Source of the DNA: Glebionis coronaria
Lineage: Eukaryota; Streptophyta; Magnoliopsida; Asterales; Asteraceae
NCBI GenBank assembly: GCA_025667525.1
Contig: CM046880.1
Location: forward strand, 592,509,895 to 592,573,894
Reading direction: 5' to 3'
DNA length: 64,000 nucleotides
A program made the position numbers and the translations under genes. The notes beneath the pieces are model-generated. The model made no database searches. It was given only the letters and a program-made list of their open reading frames with translations, and had not been told where the DNA came from. This document shows, one piece after another, positions 12,770 through 25,200 of the stretch. Position 1 is the first letter of the stretch. Each line of letters begins with the position of its first letter.

Positions 12770-12960
12770 GCTCTCACCTAACTAGGACGCCTACTGGAGG
12801 ATTCACGCATCTTGTCTGTCCTACTTGTTCGCGCAGATACTCTGGTATTTGTCGCCGAGGTACTGGTGGTTGTTTCAAGTGTGGCCAACAAGGCCATCAA
12901 CAGAAGGACTGTCGCGAGGGTGAGATTGAAGGCACCTCTGGGCACGCTGACACCAAGCCA

Positions 12961-15900
12961 CCTCCTACTTCTGGTCGCGTGTTCACTACTACTAGAGACC
13001 AGGCGAATAAGACTTCAGGTACCATCACCGGAAAACTCTTTATGAATGGTTTGGCAGCATGTGTTCTATTTGATACTGGAGAGACGGATTTAGTCGTGTC
13101 CACTACTTTTTCTGTACGTGTTAGGATTTCCCCGATGCCATTAGATAATACCTTATGCATTTCCACACCACTTAGGGACTCTGTACGAATCACTCAAGTG
13201 TACAGAGATCTTCCCCTAGAATTTGATGATAAGATCCGCAGAGTTGACGCACTTCCTTTGGACATGAGCGATTTTGACTTGATTTTGGGCTTAGACTGGT
13301 TATCCAAACACCAGGCTACGATTGACTGCCACACTTATCGGGTTATCTTCGGTGATGTTAAATCTCCAGAGTACATACACCATGGGTTTCTGTCAGGGAG
13401 GTCAGTACAAATTATTTCATCTATGGAGTCACGTGCATTGCTACCACACGACTGTCAGGGCTTCATAGCCAATATTAATGACATTTTTGCCGAGTCTCCG
13501 TCGATCCAAGATCAGCCAATTGTGTTAGAGTTTCCTGACGTATTTCCAGATGAACTTTCGGGCATACCACATGTTCGTGAATTCGAGTTTGGAATCGAGC
13601 TAATACCAGGTGTAGAGCTGATTTCCAAAGCTCCTTACCGTATGACTCTTATCGAGATTAAGGAACTAAAAGATCCGCTACAGGAACTTCTGGAACGAGG
13701 TTTCATCCGTCCCAGTGCATCGCCATGGGGTGCACCGGTACTGTTCGTGAAGAAGAAAGACGACAACATGCGTTTATGTATAGACTATCGTGAGTGAACA
13801 AGATCACGATCAGAAATCGCTACCCTTTGCCGCGTATTGATGACCTATTTGATCAACTTCAAGGCGCCAAACATTTCTCGAAGAACGATCTGAGGTCCGG
13901 CTACCATCAGTTACGGGTTAAAGAGCAGGACATCTCCAAGATTGCTTTCCGTACACGTTATGGGCACGACGAGTTCGTAGTCATGCCATTCAGACTCACT
14001 AATGCTCCAGCTGTCTTCATGGATCTGATGAACCATGTCTTCCATGAGTTTCTGGACAAGTTCGTTATCGTGTTCATTGATGACATCCTGATATTCTTCA
14101 AATCCAAGGAGGAACATGAGGAACACCTTCGTACAGTCTTACAGATTCTTCGTCAGAAACAGTTGTGCACCAAGTTCTTTAAGCGTGAGTTCTGGTTAAA
14201 CAAGGTGGCATTTCTGGGCCATACAATATCCGTAGAGGGGATCACCATGGATCCTACAAAGGTTGAAGCTATCACTAAATGGCCAAGACCTACATCTGCA
14301 ACTGAAGTTAGAAGTTTTCTGGGTTTAGCTGGCTACTACCGCAAGTTTGTAGAGAACTTTTCACGGCTAGCCTTACCTTTGACTAAGCTAATGAGGAAAG
14401 GAGAGAAATTCGTCTGGACGGAAGAACGAGAAAATAGATTTAAAGATCTGAAGCAGAAGTTAGTGACTGCACCTATTCTTACTCTCCCATCTGGCTCAGG
14501 TGGATTTCAGATATATAGTGACGCTTCAGGAAAGGGTTTAGGTTGCGTTCTCATGCAACATGGGAAGGTTATTACATACGCATCACGACAGCTGAAACCT
14601 TATGAAGAAAACTATCCTACTCACGATTTAGATCTTGCAGCAGTTGTTTTCGCGTTGAAGAGATGGAGATTATTTGTATGGTGAATCATGTGACATATTC
14701 ACCGACCACAAGAGTCTCAAGTACATCTTCACCCAGAAGGAACTAAACATGAGACAGAGGAGATGGTTAGAGCTATTAAAGGACTACGACACCAACATTC
14801 AGTACCATCCTGGTAAAGCGAATGTGGTGGCAGATGCTCTACGTAGAAGGTCGTGTATGATTGCTGGCATCTGGATTGCAAAGGAGATCATTCGTGACCT
14901 AGAGATGACTGATATTTAGTTTTGCATACGAGGACAACACGGTTAATGGGCTAATCTTAGAGTGGAACCAGACTTACATTCTATGATCAAGGAAGCTCAG
15001 AAGAACGATGGTGAGATTTGGGCTATCATTCAGAACCTTGATCAGTAGACGGAGTTTCGTGTTGACGATGACGGTATCTTATGGCAGGGCGCTAGACTAG
15101 TGGTTTTTGATGACTCTACTCTCAGGAAAGCTATGTTGAATGAAGCTCACAGTTCTCCATTTACCATACATCCTGGTTCTACCAAGATGTACCACGACAT
15201 CAAGCAACACTTTTGGTGGAGTGGTATGAAACAGGATGTTGCCACCTTCGTTTCTAAGTGTATGATCTGCCAGCAGGTGAAGATCGAACACCAGCGAGCT
15301 AGTGGTTTACTACAGCCATTAGATATTCTAGCATGGAAGTGGGACAAAATATCCATGGATTTTGTTACTGGTCTTCCAGTTACTCAGAAGAAGAACGACG
15401 GTATCTGGGTTATTGTAGATAGGTTGACTAAATCTGCTCATTTTATGCCGATTCGCAAGGAGCATCCGGTCAGCAAATTAGCAGAGACATTCTAGAGGGA
15501 GATCATGAGACTACATGGTACTCCATCAGAAATCATCTCTAACAGAGATCCCCGTTTCACATCACGTTTCTGGCTGAGTCTGCAGAAAGCTTGGGGCACC
15601 AGACTTAAGCTCAGCACTGCCTTTCATCCTCAGACCGACGGATAATCGGAACGTACCATTCAGACATTGGAGGACATGATGCGATCAGGTGCTCTAGAGT
15701 GGTTAAGAAGCTGGGATGATTATATATTCTTAGTAGAATTCGCATACAACAACAGCTGGCACGCTAGCATCAAGTGTGCTCCCTTTGAGATGTTGTATGG
15801 TAGAAAGTGTCGCGCCCCAATCTGCTGGGATCAAGTGGACGAACGACTGCTTAAGGTTCCAGAGATGATTTAAGTGACCAATGAGAAGGTCGCTGTCGCC

Positions 15901-16394
15901 AAGGCAAAGCTTCAAGAAGCTCGTGCTCGCCAAAAGAGCTATGCTGATAAACGTCGCAGAGATGTATCTTTCAATGTATGTGCTCAGGTTTTCCTCAAGG
16001 TATCACCTGCACGAGGAGTTAAATGTTTTGGAATCAGAGGAAAGCTCAGTCCTCGCTTCATCGGACCGTTCGACATCATAGAACGAGTTGGTGAAGTGTC
16101 ATACCGTTTAGCGTTACCGCCTCAGCTATCACACGTTCAAACGTGTTCAATGTGTCCTTACTCAGAGGATACAACTATCATCCAGTTCATGTTGTCCAGT
16201 ATCCACTTGATCAGATTCAAGAGGATCTTTCTTATGTTGAAGAACCCGAGAGAGTTCTTGAGCGACAAGATCGTGTTATGCGGAGGAAGACGATCCCTTT
16301 CGTCAAAATCCTCTGGAGGGATCATCCTGAGCGGGAAGCCACTTGGGAGACGGAGGAGTCTATACGGACTTCTTACCCTCATTTCCAGTTCTAA
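12961..16394 (+). pseudogene. B2 protease-RT-RNase H-integrase, frameshifted and stopped
   Basis: After splicing this follows gag in one frame. Protease has LFDTG near 13067 (then E where A is usual). RT begins VLEFPDVF near 13525, has the motif VFIDDIL near 14075, and is broken at 13793 by loss of one base compared with B3 (gagtgaac versus gagctgaac). RNase H starts YSDASGKG near 14515; a 2-bp loss near 14671 shifts the frame. Integrase has an HHCC finger (15165-15280) and the core SMDF, a mutated SNRDPRF (first Asp of the pair lost, near 15540) and a stop in TDGQSE (TAA, about 15643). Further stops are at 14917-14919, near 14945, near 15046, 15493-15495 and 15871-15873. The tail ends TSYPHFQF at 16394. 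Inactive. Confidence 0.85.
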
Positions 16395-16450
16395 TTCGGG
16401 TATGTTTTCTTTCAGTTTACGTTTCTCCAATTCGAGGACGAATTGTTCTT

Positions 16451-16465
16451 TTAGAGTGGAAGAGT
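16451..16465 (+). other. Polypurine tract of B2
   Basis: ttagagtggaagagt lies before the next LTR. One G to T change interrupts the purine run compared with the B1 and B3 tracts. Confidence 0.65.
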
Positions 16466-18980
16466 TATAAAATCCGCATTAAAAATCCTATGAACAGTAC
16501 ACGTGAACTGTAACTTATGAAAACACGAAAAAATTTAAACTTTCCATTTATAATATTAATACACGTGTCACGACATTAAATAACGAATAACCATAAATAT
16601 TATAAATGTGACATGATCACGAATACCAAATTCATGAATATTAAATCACGAACATACATGACTAATTATTTAGACACGGAAAAGTTAAGGGTTTACCTTT
16701 GGTGGGCCCCATAGCCGCGGCAAGACAAGGGAGAAGGCCAAGTGGGCCTTTTGGCCCAAAACCAACTTTTATTAAAACACCAGGGGAAAAACAACTTCAT
16801 TATTTTAGGTTTTAAAAAATTTTGTTCACTCTCCTTTTGTCTCTTGGTGCCGCCAGCTACAACAAACAAGAAGGGGAAACCGGACGATTTTTGTTACTTG
16901 TTATTTATTCGTGATCATATCTTCGTTCTACACACGTTGGTATTATCAAAACCCTTTTCATCTTATTTTTCTTATGTAATTCATGTTTTAAATTAATTAA
17001 TCGTTAAGAACATGTAAAAACAAACCTAAGATTAATTAATTTCATGTCACGGGGTTGGTTTGGTGTGCGGTTGTGGTTCGGCCGAGACACCGAGACCCTA
17101 GATGGGGCTCGGCTTCGTTTCTTTCACCACCACCGAGAGTCTCAAGACTCTCGTCTTGGTTGGTTTTGGCTCGGACACAACAAGAAACCCCGACCAAGGG
17201 TCGGGGTATGTTTAGGTTTAGTTTTGGTTCGGTTTGTGTGCACCGAGACACCACCGAGACCCCCAAAGGGGCTCGGCTTGGTTTTATATGTTTTGCATGT
17301 TTGTTAGTTTTGTTAGTGTCAACCGAGACCCCTCCAAGGTCTCGGTGGGACTTTTGTATAACTTATTTGGTTCGGCTTATATAGAACACGGGCTCGGGAT
17401 TCGGGTTTTTCATGGAAACTATTTTTAAAGTCATGTTATACTAAACCTTGGGCTAAATTTATTTATTTAATTAATTCATGTATAACCTTAGGTATTTTTA
17501 CTTAGTCATTTAATTAAAACATGTATTTTAATTAAAATCATATAACGTATAGTTTAATTAATTAACCAGTTATTTAATTAATGAGCTATAACCATGACTT
17601 ATATTGTACTATTTAAACTTTAATTATTATTTATAATCCAAATTAATTTTAATTATGGAAACTTACTATTTTTGGAAACTTTCTATTTTTAGAAACTTAC
17701 TATTTATGGAAACCTACTATTTTTAGAAATTTACTTAGTATTACAATACAAGTATTTTAATACACTAATACATGAATAATACACAACAGAACATCAGAAT
17801 AACTACAGTTAATACAGTAAACAGTAAAACATGACAGAATACGTATAACAAGCTAATAATACACGAAACCAGTAAAACACATGTAATTCAGACGAGTCAT
17901 ACACGTCCATATTTCTTATGTAGTGTTTTCCGTCGAGGCGGATTAGTCTTCATCGTTTTCCATAGCTTCTACTGGACATAAGGTACAGATTTCCCGTCCT
18001 TTAGTAAGGACAATTTTTTCCTTCATTAGGATTTCTCGTATGCAACCAACTATTTTCCCCAGTAGTTAGAGATTAAATGCTTATGTTATTAGTTACCTTA
18101 GCCATATACATGCATGACCAATTTCACCTAGTTATGGAGGTACCCTAACCATAACACTAGAGGCACTAGTGTTATGACTTCACCACGGCGGAGTGATAGC
18201 TCGTGGCGTCCCTTTTCAGTTATTTGGCCATTATATTGTTATATTATCATGTGGGGCGTATGGGTGCATCCTAGTTACATGTTTCAGTCAGGATTTCATG
18301 GTGAATATGGTGTGTGCTTTGCATCCTTCACAAGGAGCTGATCCCTCCAACCCACTTACCAGTTAATTAGAGGCATTCCCTCTAATTTGCACGATGAGGT
18401 CACCCATCCAAGTATTCATGCACGTTGTTGACCTCGTGACATATATTGGCTATTTTGGTACATTAACTAATACATATTTTCATAAGTAACATAAGCTATG
18501 TTTTCAAAACTAAAACCAGTTAACATGACAGACAACTAGGTTTTCCAGGACTTATTCTTTTCCGCTGCTATTCATGCTTTATGCTCTTTATATGCTATCA
18601 TATTCTATGTCTTCCGTGTTTTATTGTATATCCGTGCACTGGGCGTTATGCTCAGCCGTCTACTTTTCCATGTTCCCAACGGCAGGTACATAAGGACACA
18701 AGTAGGAACTCCAGAGTATGTACATTCGGATTGGAAGCTATCCGACCTCTTTTACGGTTATACATTTATTCCTACTTTATCATACTTTACTTCTTTTGGA
18801 CATTGTTTAGTCCTTTCCATTTACAGTACTTATATTGCTTGTGTGTGAGTTACTAGACTACTGATGTTTGATACCGGTATTTCTATTTATGGTCATGAAT
18901 GTTTAGACATTTACCTTGCCTGCTTTGATGACACGCCATAGTTTACTGTAGCATCCTATCTTAACAAATGGGGTGCTACA
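16466..18980 (+). repeat. LTR shared by B2 (3') and B3 (5'), 2515 bp
   Basis: It begins TATAAAATCCGC, where the first and third B LTRs have TGTAAAACCCGC, so the terminal TG is mutated. It ends GGTGCTACA. Contents match the first B LTR, including the GC-rich hairpin block (17044-17355), where ccccgacc/ggtcgggg at 17188-17206 is perfect. Confidence 0.85.
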
Positions 18981-18984
18981 ATTA

Positions 18985-18998
18985 TGGTATCAGAGCCA
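18985..18998 (+). other. Primer-binding site of B3
   Basis: tggtatcagagcca is a perfect match to the expected complement of the initiator tRNA-Met 3' end, 4 bp inside the LTR end. It shows the LTR to its left acts as a 5' LTR. Confidence 0.85.
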
Positions 18999-20175
18999 AG
19001 GTTTCGACCTGTAGCTCTGTAAAACATGACCTATGACTTATGGGTAGTCACTAGTGTCTTCCTAGAACTGACAGTTAGTTTTCATGCATTCATTCATTTT
19101 CATTTTTTTTCATGCATTCATATCATTGTAGTAGGTTTATAACTAAGTAATGGTTGGTACAGGACTGGTCCTATTTAGTCGCATGTGCTTTTATCGAAAC
19201 TTTTAACTTTGGGACCGACCCATTGGCGTTCCCGCGCCATGTCTTTTGTTTTGAGTGAACTGACCATAGGCGTTCACTCCCGTTCATATAAAAGTTTTAT
19301 AAACTGCATCATGCATTTTACATTGTTTCATGCATTATAAACTGCTTCATTGATTTATATATTGTTCATGCATTTTTATGTTTATCTCATTCCAGATTTA
19401 TGATTTATGTTGCATTTTGTTGTTTTAAACTATCAAATGGTGAACTCACGCAATACTCTAGATTTGGCAGCAGCTGTCAATGCAGCTCTACAAGCCCTCT
19501 TTCCCCAACTTCGCAATGAAATCAGAGACGAAGTTCATGCGGAATTCCAGGCTCACGACAATCAGAACAACAACAACAATGCTCCACCTCCTCCTCCACC
19601 GGTTACTCTTATGACTTGGCTAGAGAGATTCAACAAACAGCGACCCCGTTCGTTTGAGCAGACTGACAGACCCAACGAGGCTGATGCTTGGATTCTCACA
19701 TCGAGAATATTTTCGATGCAATGGGTTGTGATGGTGTTTTCAAGGCAAGACTGGCTTGCTATAAGTTTGAAGGTGATGTGCTGCAGTGGTGGAAATCGGT
19801 CAAGTAGTCCAACGGTGGTGATAATTAGGTTGCACAGCTAACATGGGACCGGTTTAAGGAGCTCTTCCTTAATCAATACTTTCCACATGCTGAGCAAGCG
19901 AAGCTCAAGAGGGACTACCACAACATTCGGCAGGTTGCTGGTGAAAACAGCAACGAGTTCATGTAAAGGTTTCTCCGTTTGGCAGGATTTATGGGTCCAG
20001 CCGCAGGAACTGCTGCAGAGCAGGCTAAGAAGTTTCGTTGGGCACTTCGCACTTCGGTCGCCAACAGCTTGGTATGTGCTACTTTTACTACAGTGGCACG
20101 GGTGGCCGATGCAGCCCGTAAGCTCGAGATGCTTCAGGAACGAGAGGAGTTTGGTGATGACAGGGCAGTGAAGAT

Positions 20176-20258
20176 GTATCTTCAATCACCAATTGTAAGC
20201 AATTCATTTCCATCAGTATTTTCATGCATATAATCCTCTATTCAACGTTATATTCCAG
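20176..20258 (+). other. B3 gag intron 1 (83 nt)
   Basis: Borders GTATCT...TTCCAG. With the intron retained, the capsid frame ends at TAA 20231-20233 inside it, the same arrangement as in B2. Confidence 0.65.
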
Positions 20259-20402
20259 GCAGAAGACTGACGACCGTAAGGCTACGACCGCTCAACAGCA
20301 AGCATCTAAGGGAAGCGGTCAGACTAACGACCGTTCTGGTTCTGAGAGGCGTGGCGGTAACGATGGTTACCGCAACAACGCTAACAACTCGAACACCAGC
20401 AG

Positions 20403-20479
20403 GTCTCTACATTTACATTCTTTCATGTTAAACTATCTTATGTTATGGTATTCTGACACTCCAACAATTGATAATTCAG
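20403..20479 (+). other. B3 gag intron 2 (77 nt)
   Basis: Borders AG|GTCTCT...TTCAG|GAAC. Same length as in B2. Confidence 0.65.
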
Positions 20480-20544
20480 GAACAATGGTAACGGAAGGGA
20501 TCAGGACCGTAGGGGTTCACATCCTAACCGTTCTACCTCATTTG

Positions 20545-20617
20545 GTAATTTTTACAACTTCTATGTAATCATGTTTATGTTCCACGATCATGTCTCATGC
20601 ATGTAATCCCTAAACAG
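20545..20617 (+). other. B3 gag intron 3 (73 nt)
   Basis: Borders TTTG|GTAATT...AAACAG|GCTCTC. Same length as in B2. Element C begins 17 bp after its acceptor. Confidence 0.65.
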
Positions 20618-20633
20618 GCTCTCAGCTAACTAG

Positions 20634-21149
20634 TGTTGGGAATAAAATGTAGTCAGTACACTTGAACGCTGACAAGAAGAAAACAAGCGTTGATAAGAAG
20701 AAAACAAGCGTTGACAGATCAAGCGTTGACAGGAAGAAGTCAAGCGTTGATAGGTTGAAGTCAAGCACTGATAGAAAGATATGGTCTACGCGTATTATGT
20801 TTCTAGTTTTTTTCTAGTAAAGATAGGATCAACAATGTATTTTCTATAATTATCTTTACCTAGAATAGTCGATACGTAGACTCTTGTACAAGGCTTCTTA
20901 TGTCTATAAAAGAAGACCTTTAGGTTTTGTTTCATATAAGTTTTTCATACGTTTAACACTTTTATTGTATGCAAGTTTGTTATCATCAATCAAGTGAAAG
21001 TTTGTTTTACAATTGTTTTTGTGTTCTTGTTTAAGTATTAATTCCACATAATACTTAAATTGTTTTATACACAACAAAGTTTCTCTACGTGTTTAACTTG
21101 ATTTAATCTCGTTTACACAAGCTAAATTGATCTAAGTTTGGGATCAACA
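20634..21149 (+). repeat. 5' LTR of element C (516 bp)
   Basis: It begins TGTTGGGAATAAAAT and ends GGGATCAACA, the same ends as the element G LTRs read on the minus strand. Near the start it has about five copies of a short unit around agcgttgacag/aagcgttgataag (20665-20775). Confidence 0.85.
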
Positions 21150-21151
21150 AG

Positions 21152-21163
21152 TGGTATCAGAGC
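21152..21163 (+). other. Primer-binding site of element C
   Basis: tggtatcagagc, 2 bp after the LTR end, is complementary to the initiator tRNA-Met 3' end, as usual for plant Ty1/copia. Confidence 0.85.
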
Positions 21164-21244
21164 TTGTTGAGAAACTTTGATCTAAAGAACACAAGAACCC
21201 TAAATCACCAAAAACCCTAATTTTCACAAAACTCTAAAAACATC

Positions 21245-22119
21245 ATGTCTACCCCAGAAGTAAACTCCTCCTCCTCCTCAAACCACAACATCAAGATTCC
21301 CATGCTAGATCCAAACAATTTTGAGCTATGGAAGTTTAACTTTGAGCAATATCTACAAATCCATGACTACACTCTGTGGGAAATTATTGAATATGAAAAC
21401 ACATTCGATAAGGCTGCAAAGATTGCAGCTACCATTGCTGTAAGAACAGCTATTCAAGGTTCTGCTGAAGAGGAACGAAGAGAAAAACCTGATGATGGTA
21501 GAGCTGTCTCAGTTGAGGACATAGCAAAAAGAAGAGTTGATATGAAAACCCTAAGCATTCTGAAACTCTCTTTGGGACAAGAAAATCAACATAAATACAG
21601 AAGTTATGAGTCTGTAAAAGATCTTTGGGCAGCTCTTGAAGTTGCTTATGGTGGTAATGCTGATACTGTACAAGAGAAAAAGAAGCAACTCTTGCATGAG
21701 TATGCTGTTTTTAAGGCTCAACCTAATGAGAAGCTAAGTAGTGTGAGAAGCAGACTGCTGGACATCACAAGCAAGCTATCCTTCATGGGAACAGTGCTTG
21801 GTGATGTTGATATTATCTCCACCTTTCTTAAAAGCCTTGGTGATGCATGGAAGATTGAAGCAAGGTCTATAATTGCTAATAACACTCACAAAAGTTCTAC
21901 TTTTGATGATGTGTACAATAAACTGAGGCTGATAGAGAATGAAACTCTTCTGGATCATGGAAGCAAGTCTACCAATGGAAACATGGCCTTCTTCTCACAT
22001 AGTGAAGGTCACTTTGATCAGAAGGAGTCATATATGCACCCAGTTACTGGATCAACTTGTGTCAACGCCAAATCATATCCTATCAACGCCTCACACTCAG
22101 GCGCTGACACATACAAAAT
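21245..22119 (+). pseudogene. Element C copia gag, 3' truncated
   Basis: An open frame from ATG 21245 (MSTPEVNSSSSS) reads as a Ty1/copia gag of the UBN2/DUF4219 type. It has KIPMLDPNNFELWKF near the N-terminus, LWAALEVAYGG around residue 129, KKKQLLHEYAVFKAQPNE and LLDITSKL in the middle. It has no stop before the junction near 22119. The C-terminal knuckle domain and all of pol are absent. The frame then runs by chance into out-of-frame B3 sequence to 22261, making a chimeric tail that means nothing. The C-terminal stretch carries the gtcaacgcc/ggcgctgacac motif also frequent in the LTR. Not functional as a transposon, but an uninterrupted gag domain could be translated if transcribed from its own LTR. 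Confidence 0.8.
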
Positions 22120-22299
22120 ACGCCTGCTAGAGGATTCACGCATCTTGTCTGTCCTACTTGTTCGTGCACACACTCTGGTATTTGTCGTCGAGGTACTGGT
22201 TGTTGTTTCAAGTGTGGCCAACAAGGCTCTCAGCAGAAGGACTGTCTCTAGGGTGAGATAGAAGGCACCTCAGGGCACGCTGACACCAAGCCACCTCCT

Positions 22300-25200
22300 A
22301 CTTCTGGTCGCGTGTTCACTACTACTGGAGACTAGGCAAATAAGACTTCAGGTACCATCACCGAAAAACTCTTTATGAATGGTTTGGGAGCATGTGTTCT
22401 GTTTGATACTAGAGCGACGCATTCAGTCGTGTCCACTACTTTTGCTGTACGTGTTAGGATTTCCCCAATGCCATTCGATAATGCCTTATGCATTTCCACG
22501 CCACTTAGGGACTCTGTACGAATCAATCAGGTGTAGAGAGATCTTCCCCTAGAATTTGATGATAAGATCCGCAGAGTTGACGCACTTCCTTTGGACATGT
22601 GCAATTTTGACTTGATTTTCGGCATGGACTGGTTATCCAAACACCAGGCTACGATTGACTTCCACACTTATCGGGTTATCTTCGGTGATGTTAAATCTAC
22701 AGAGTACATACAACATGGTTTTCTGCCAGGGAGGTCAGTACAAATTATTTCATCTATGGAGGCACGTGCATTGCTATCACACGGCTGTCAGGGCTTCATA
22801 GCCATTATTCATGACATTTCTGCCGAGTCTCCATCGATCAAAGATCAGCCTATTGTGTCAGAGTTTCCTGACGTATTTCTAGATGAACTTCCGGGTATAC
22901 CACCTGTTCGTGAAGTCGAGTTTAGAATCGAGCTCATACCAGGTGCAGAGCCGATTTCCAAAGCTCCTTACCGTATGGCTCTTATCGACCTTGAGGAACT
23001 AAAAGATCAGCTGTAGGAACTTCTGGAACGAGGTTTCATCCGTCCCAGTACATCGCCATGGGGTGCACCGGTATTGTTCGTGAAGAAGAAAGACGGCAAC
23101 ATGCGTTTATGTATAGACTATCGTGAGCTGAACAAGATCACGATCAGAAATCACTACCCTTTGCCACGTATTGATGACCGATTCGATCAAGTTCAGGGCG
23201 CCAAACATTTCTCGAAGATTGATCTGAGGTCCGGCTACCATCAATTACGGGTTAAAGATCAGGACATCTCCAAGACTGCTTTCCGTACACGTTATGGGCA
23301 CTACGAGTTCGTAGTTATGCCATTCGGACTCACTAATGCTCCAGCTGTCTTCATGGATCTGATGAACCGTGTCTTCCGTGAGTTTCTGTACAAGTTCATT
23401 ATCGTGTTCTATGATGACATCCTGATATTCTTCAAATCCAAGGAGGAACATGAGGAACACCTTCGTACAGTCTTACAGATTCTTCGTCAGAAATAGTTGT
23501 GCACCAAGTTCTCTAAGTGTGAGTTCTAGTTAAATAAAGTGGCATTTCTTGGGCATATTGTATCCATAGAGGGGATCACCATGGATACTATAAAGGTTGA
23601 ATCTATCACTAAATGGCCAAGACCTACATCTGCAACTGAAGTTAGAAGTTTTCTGGGTTTAGCTGGCTACTACCGCAGGTTTGTAGAGAACTTTTCACGG
23701 CTGCGAGAGAAGAGCTTTGAAGATCTGAAGCAGAAATTAGTGACTCCACCTATTCTTACTCTCCCATCTGGCTTAGGTGGATTTCAGATATATAGTGACG
23801 CTTCAGGAAAGGGTTTAGGCTGCGTTCTCATGCAACATGGGAAGGTTATTGCATACGCATCACGACAGCTGAAACCTTATGAAGAAAATTGTCCTACTCG
23901 CGATTTAGAGCTTGCAGCAGTTGTTTTCACGTTGAAGATCTGGAGACATTATTTGTATGGTGAATCATGTGTCATATTCACCGACCACAAGAGTCTCAAG
24001 TACATCTTCACCCAGAAGGAACTAAACATGAGACAGAGGAGATGGTTAGAGCTATTGAAAGACTACGACACCAACATTCAGTACCATCCTGGTAAGGCGA
24101 ATGTGGTGGCAGATGCTCTAAGTAGAAGGTCGGGTATGATTGCTAGCATCTGGACTGCAAAGGAGATCATTCGTGACCTAGAGATGACTGATATTGAGTT
24201 TTGCGTACGAGGACAACACGGTTACTGGGCTAATCTTAGAGTGGAACTAGACTTACATTCTATGATCAAGGAAGCTCAGAAGGACGATGGTGAGATTTGG
24301 GCTATCATTCAGAACCTTGATCAAAAGACGGAGTTTCGTGTTGACGACGACGGTATCTTATGGCAGGACACTAGACTAGTGGTTCCTGATGACTCTACTC
24401 TTAGGGAAGCTGTGTTGAATGAAGCTCACAGTTCTCCATTTACCATACATCCTGGTTCTACCAAGATATACCACGACATCAAGTAATACTTTTGGTGGAG
24501 TGGTATGAAACAGGATGTTGCCACCTTCGTTTCTAAGTGTATGATCTGCCAACAGGTGAAGATCGAACACCAGCGAGCTAGGGGTTTACTACAGCCATTA
24601 GATATTCCAGCATGGAAGTGGGAAAAAATTTCCATGGATTTTGTTACTGGTCTTCCGGTTACTCAGAAGAAGAACGACGCTATCTGGGTTATTGTGGATA
24701 GGTTGACTAAATCTGCTCATTTTCTGCCGATTCGCAAGGAGCATCCGGTCAGCAAATTAGCAGACACATTCCAGAGGGAGATCATGAGACTACATGGTAC
24801 TCCATCGGAAATCATCTCTGACAGAGATCCCTGTTTCACATCACGTTTCTGGCAGAGTCTGCAGAAAGCTTGGGGCACCAGACTTAAGCTCAGCACTGCC
24901 TTTCATCCTCAGACCGACGGACAGTCGGAACATACCATTCAGACATTGAAGGACATGTTGCGATCATGTGCTCTAGAGTGGTCAGGAAGCTGGGATGATT
25001 ATATATTCTTAATAGAATTCGCATACAACAACAGCTGGCACGCTAGCATCAAGTGTGCTCCCTTTGAGATGTTGTATGGTAGAAAGTGTCGCGCCCCAAT
25101 CTGCTGGGATCATGTGGGCGAACGACTGCTTGAGGGTCCAGAGATGATTGAAGTGACCAATGAGAAGGTCGCTGTCGCCAAGGCAAAGCTTCAGGAAGCT

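Larger units (their letters stand above)
11588..12960 (+). pseudogene. B2 gag with three introns, broken by stops
   Basis: The start is taken as the ATG at 11588 (MVNSRNT). The product has a short Asn- and Pro-rich N-terminal segment (five Pro near 11738), a retrotransposon-gag capsid domain (WISHIKNIF to YFP and FRWALRTSV), then a basic Gln/Asn/Gly-rich linker and a CCHC knuckle [14 protein letters not shown] (12871-12912). Reading through needs removal of three GT-AG introns (12328-12410, 12555-12631, 12697-12769), after which the frame passes directly into protease. In-frame stops: TGA at 11939-11941 (Trp lost) and TAG at 11957-11959; the latter is also present in B3. If intron 1 is retained, translation stops at TAA 12383-12385. 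Non-functional copy of a family whose intact form would make a spliced Gag-Pol. Confidence 0.75.
20634..22119 (+). mobile_element. Element C: Ty1/copia 5' fragment inside B3 gag
   Basis: It contains a complete 5' LTR, primer-binding site and most of gag, then stops abruptly at about 22119, where B3 sequence resumes (acgcct, equivalent to 12790). Protease onward, the 3' LTR and the right target duplication are missing. B3 has lost only about one base relative to B2 at the junction, so the deletion broke almost exactly at the old insertion point. Same family as element G by its LTR ends. Confidence 0.8.
19437..22260 (+). pseudogene. B3 gag, frameshifted and split by copia fragment C
   Basis: It has the same design as B2 gag, starting ATG 19437. 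A one-base loss near 19694 (WISHI region) shifts the frame; TAG at 19805-19807 is the stop also seen in B2; a TAA near 19963 replaces Gln. All three introns keep their borders (20176-20258, 20403-20479, 20545-20617), although the exon base before donor 1 has changed (AT|GTATC). Element C (20634-22119) lies just after intron 3. Gag resumes at about 22120 with the Cys-rich part (CPTCS-type) and the knuckle [14 protein letters not shown], in which the zinc-binding His has become Ser. Inactive. Confidence 0.75.

Noticed and set aside
21245..22261. 338-codon fusion of copia gag to B3 sequence as a new gene
   Set aside because: After the junction near 22119 it uses the wrong frame of the gypsy knuckle region; an accidental fusion.
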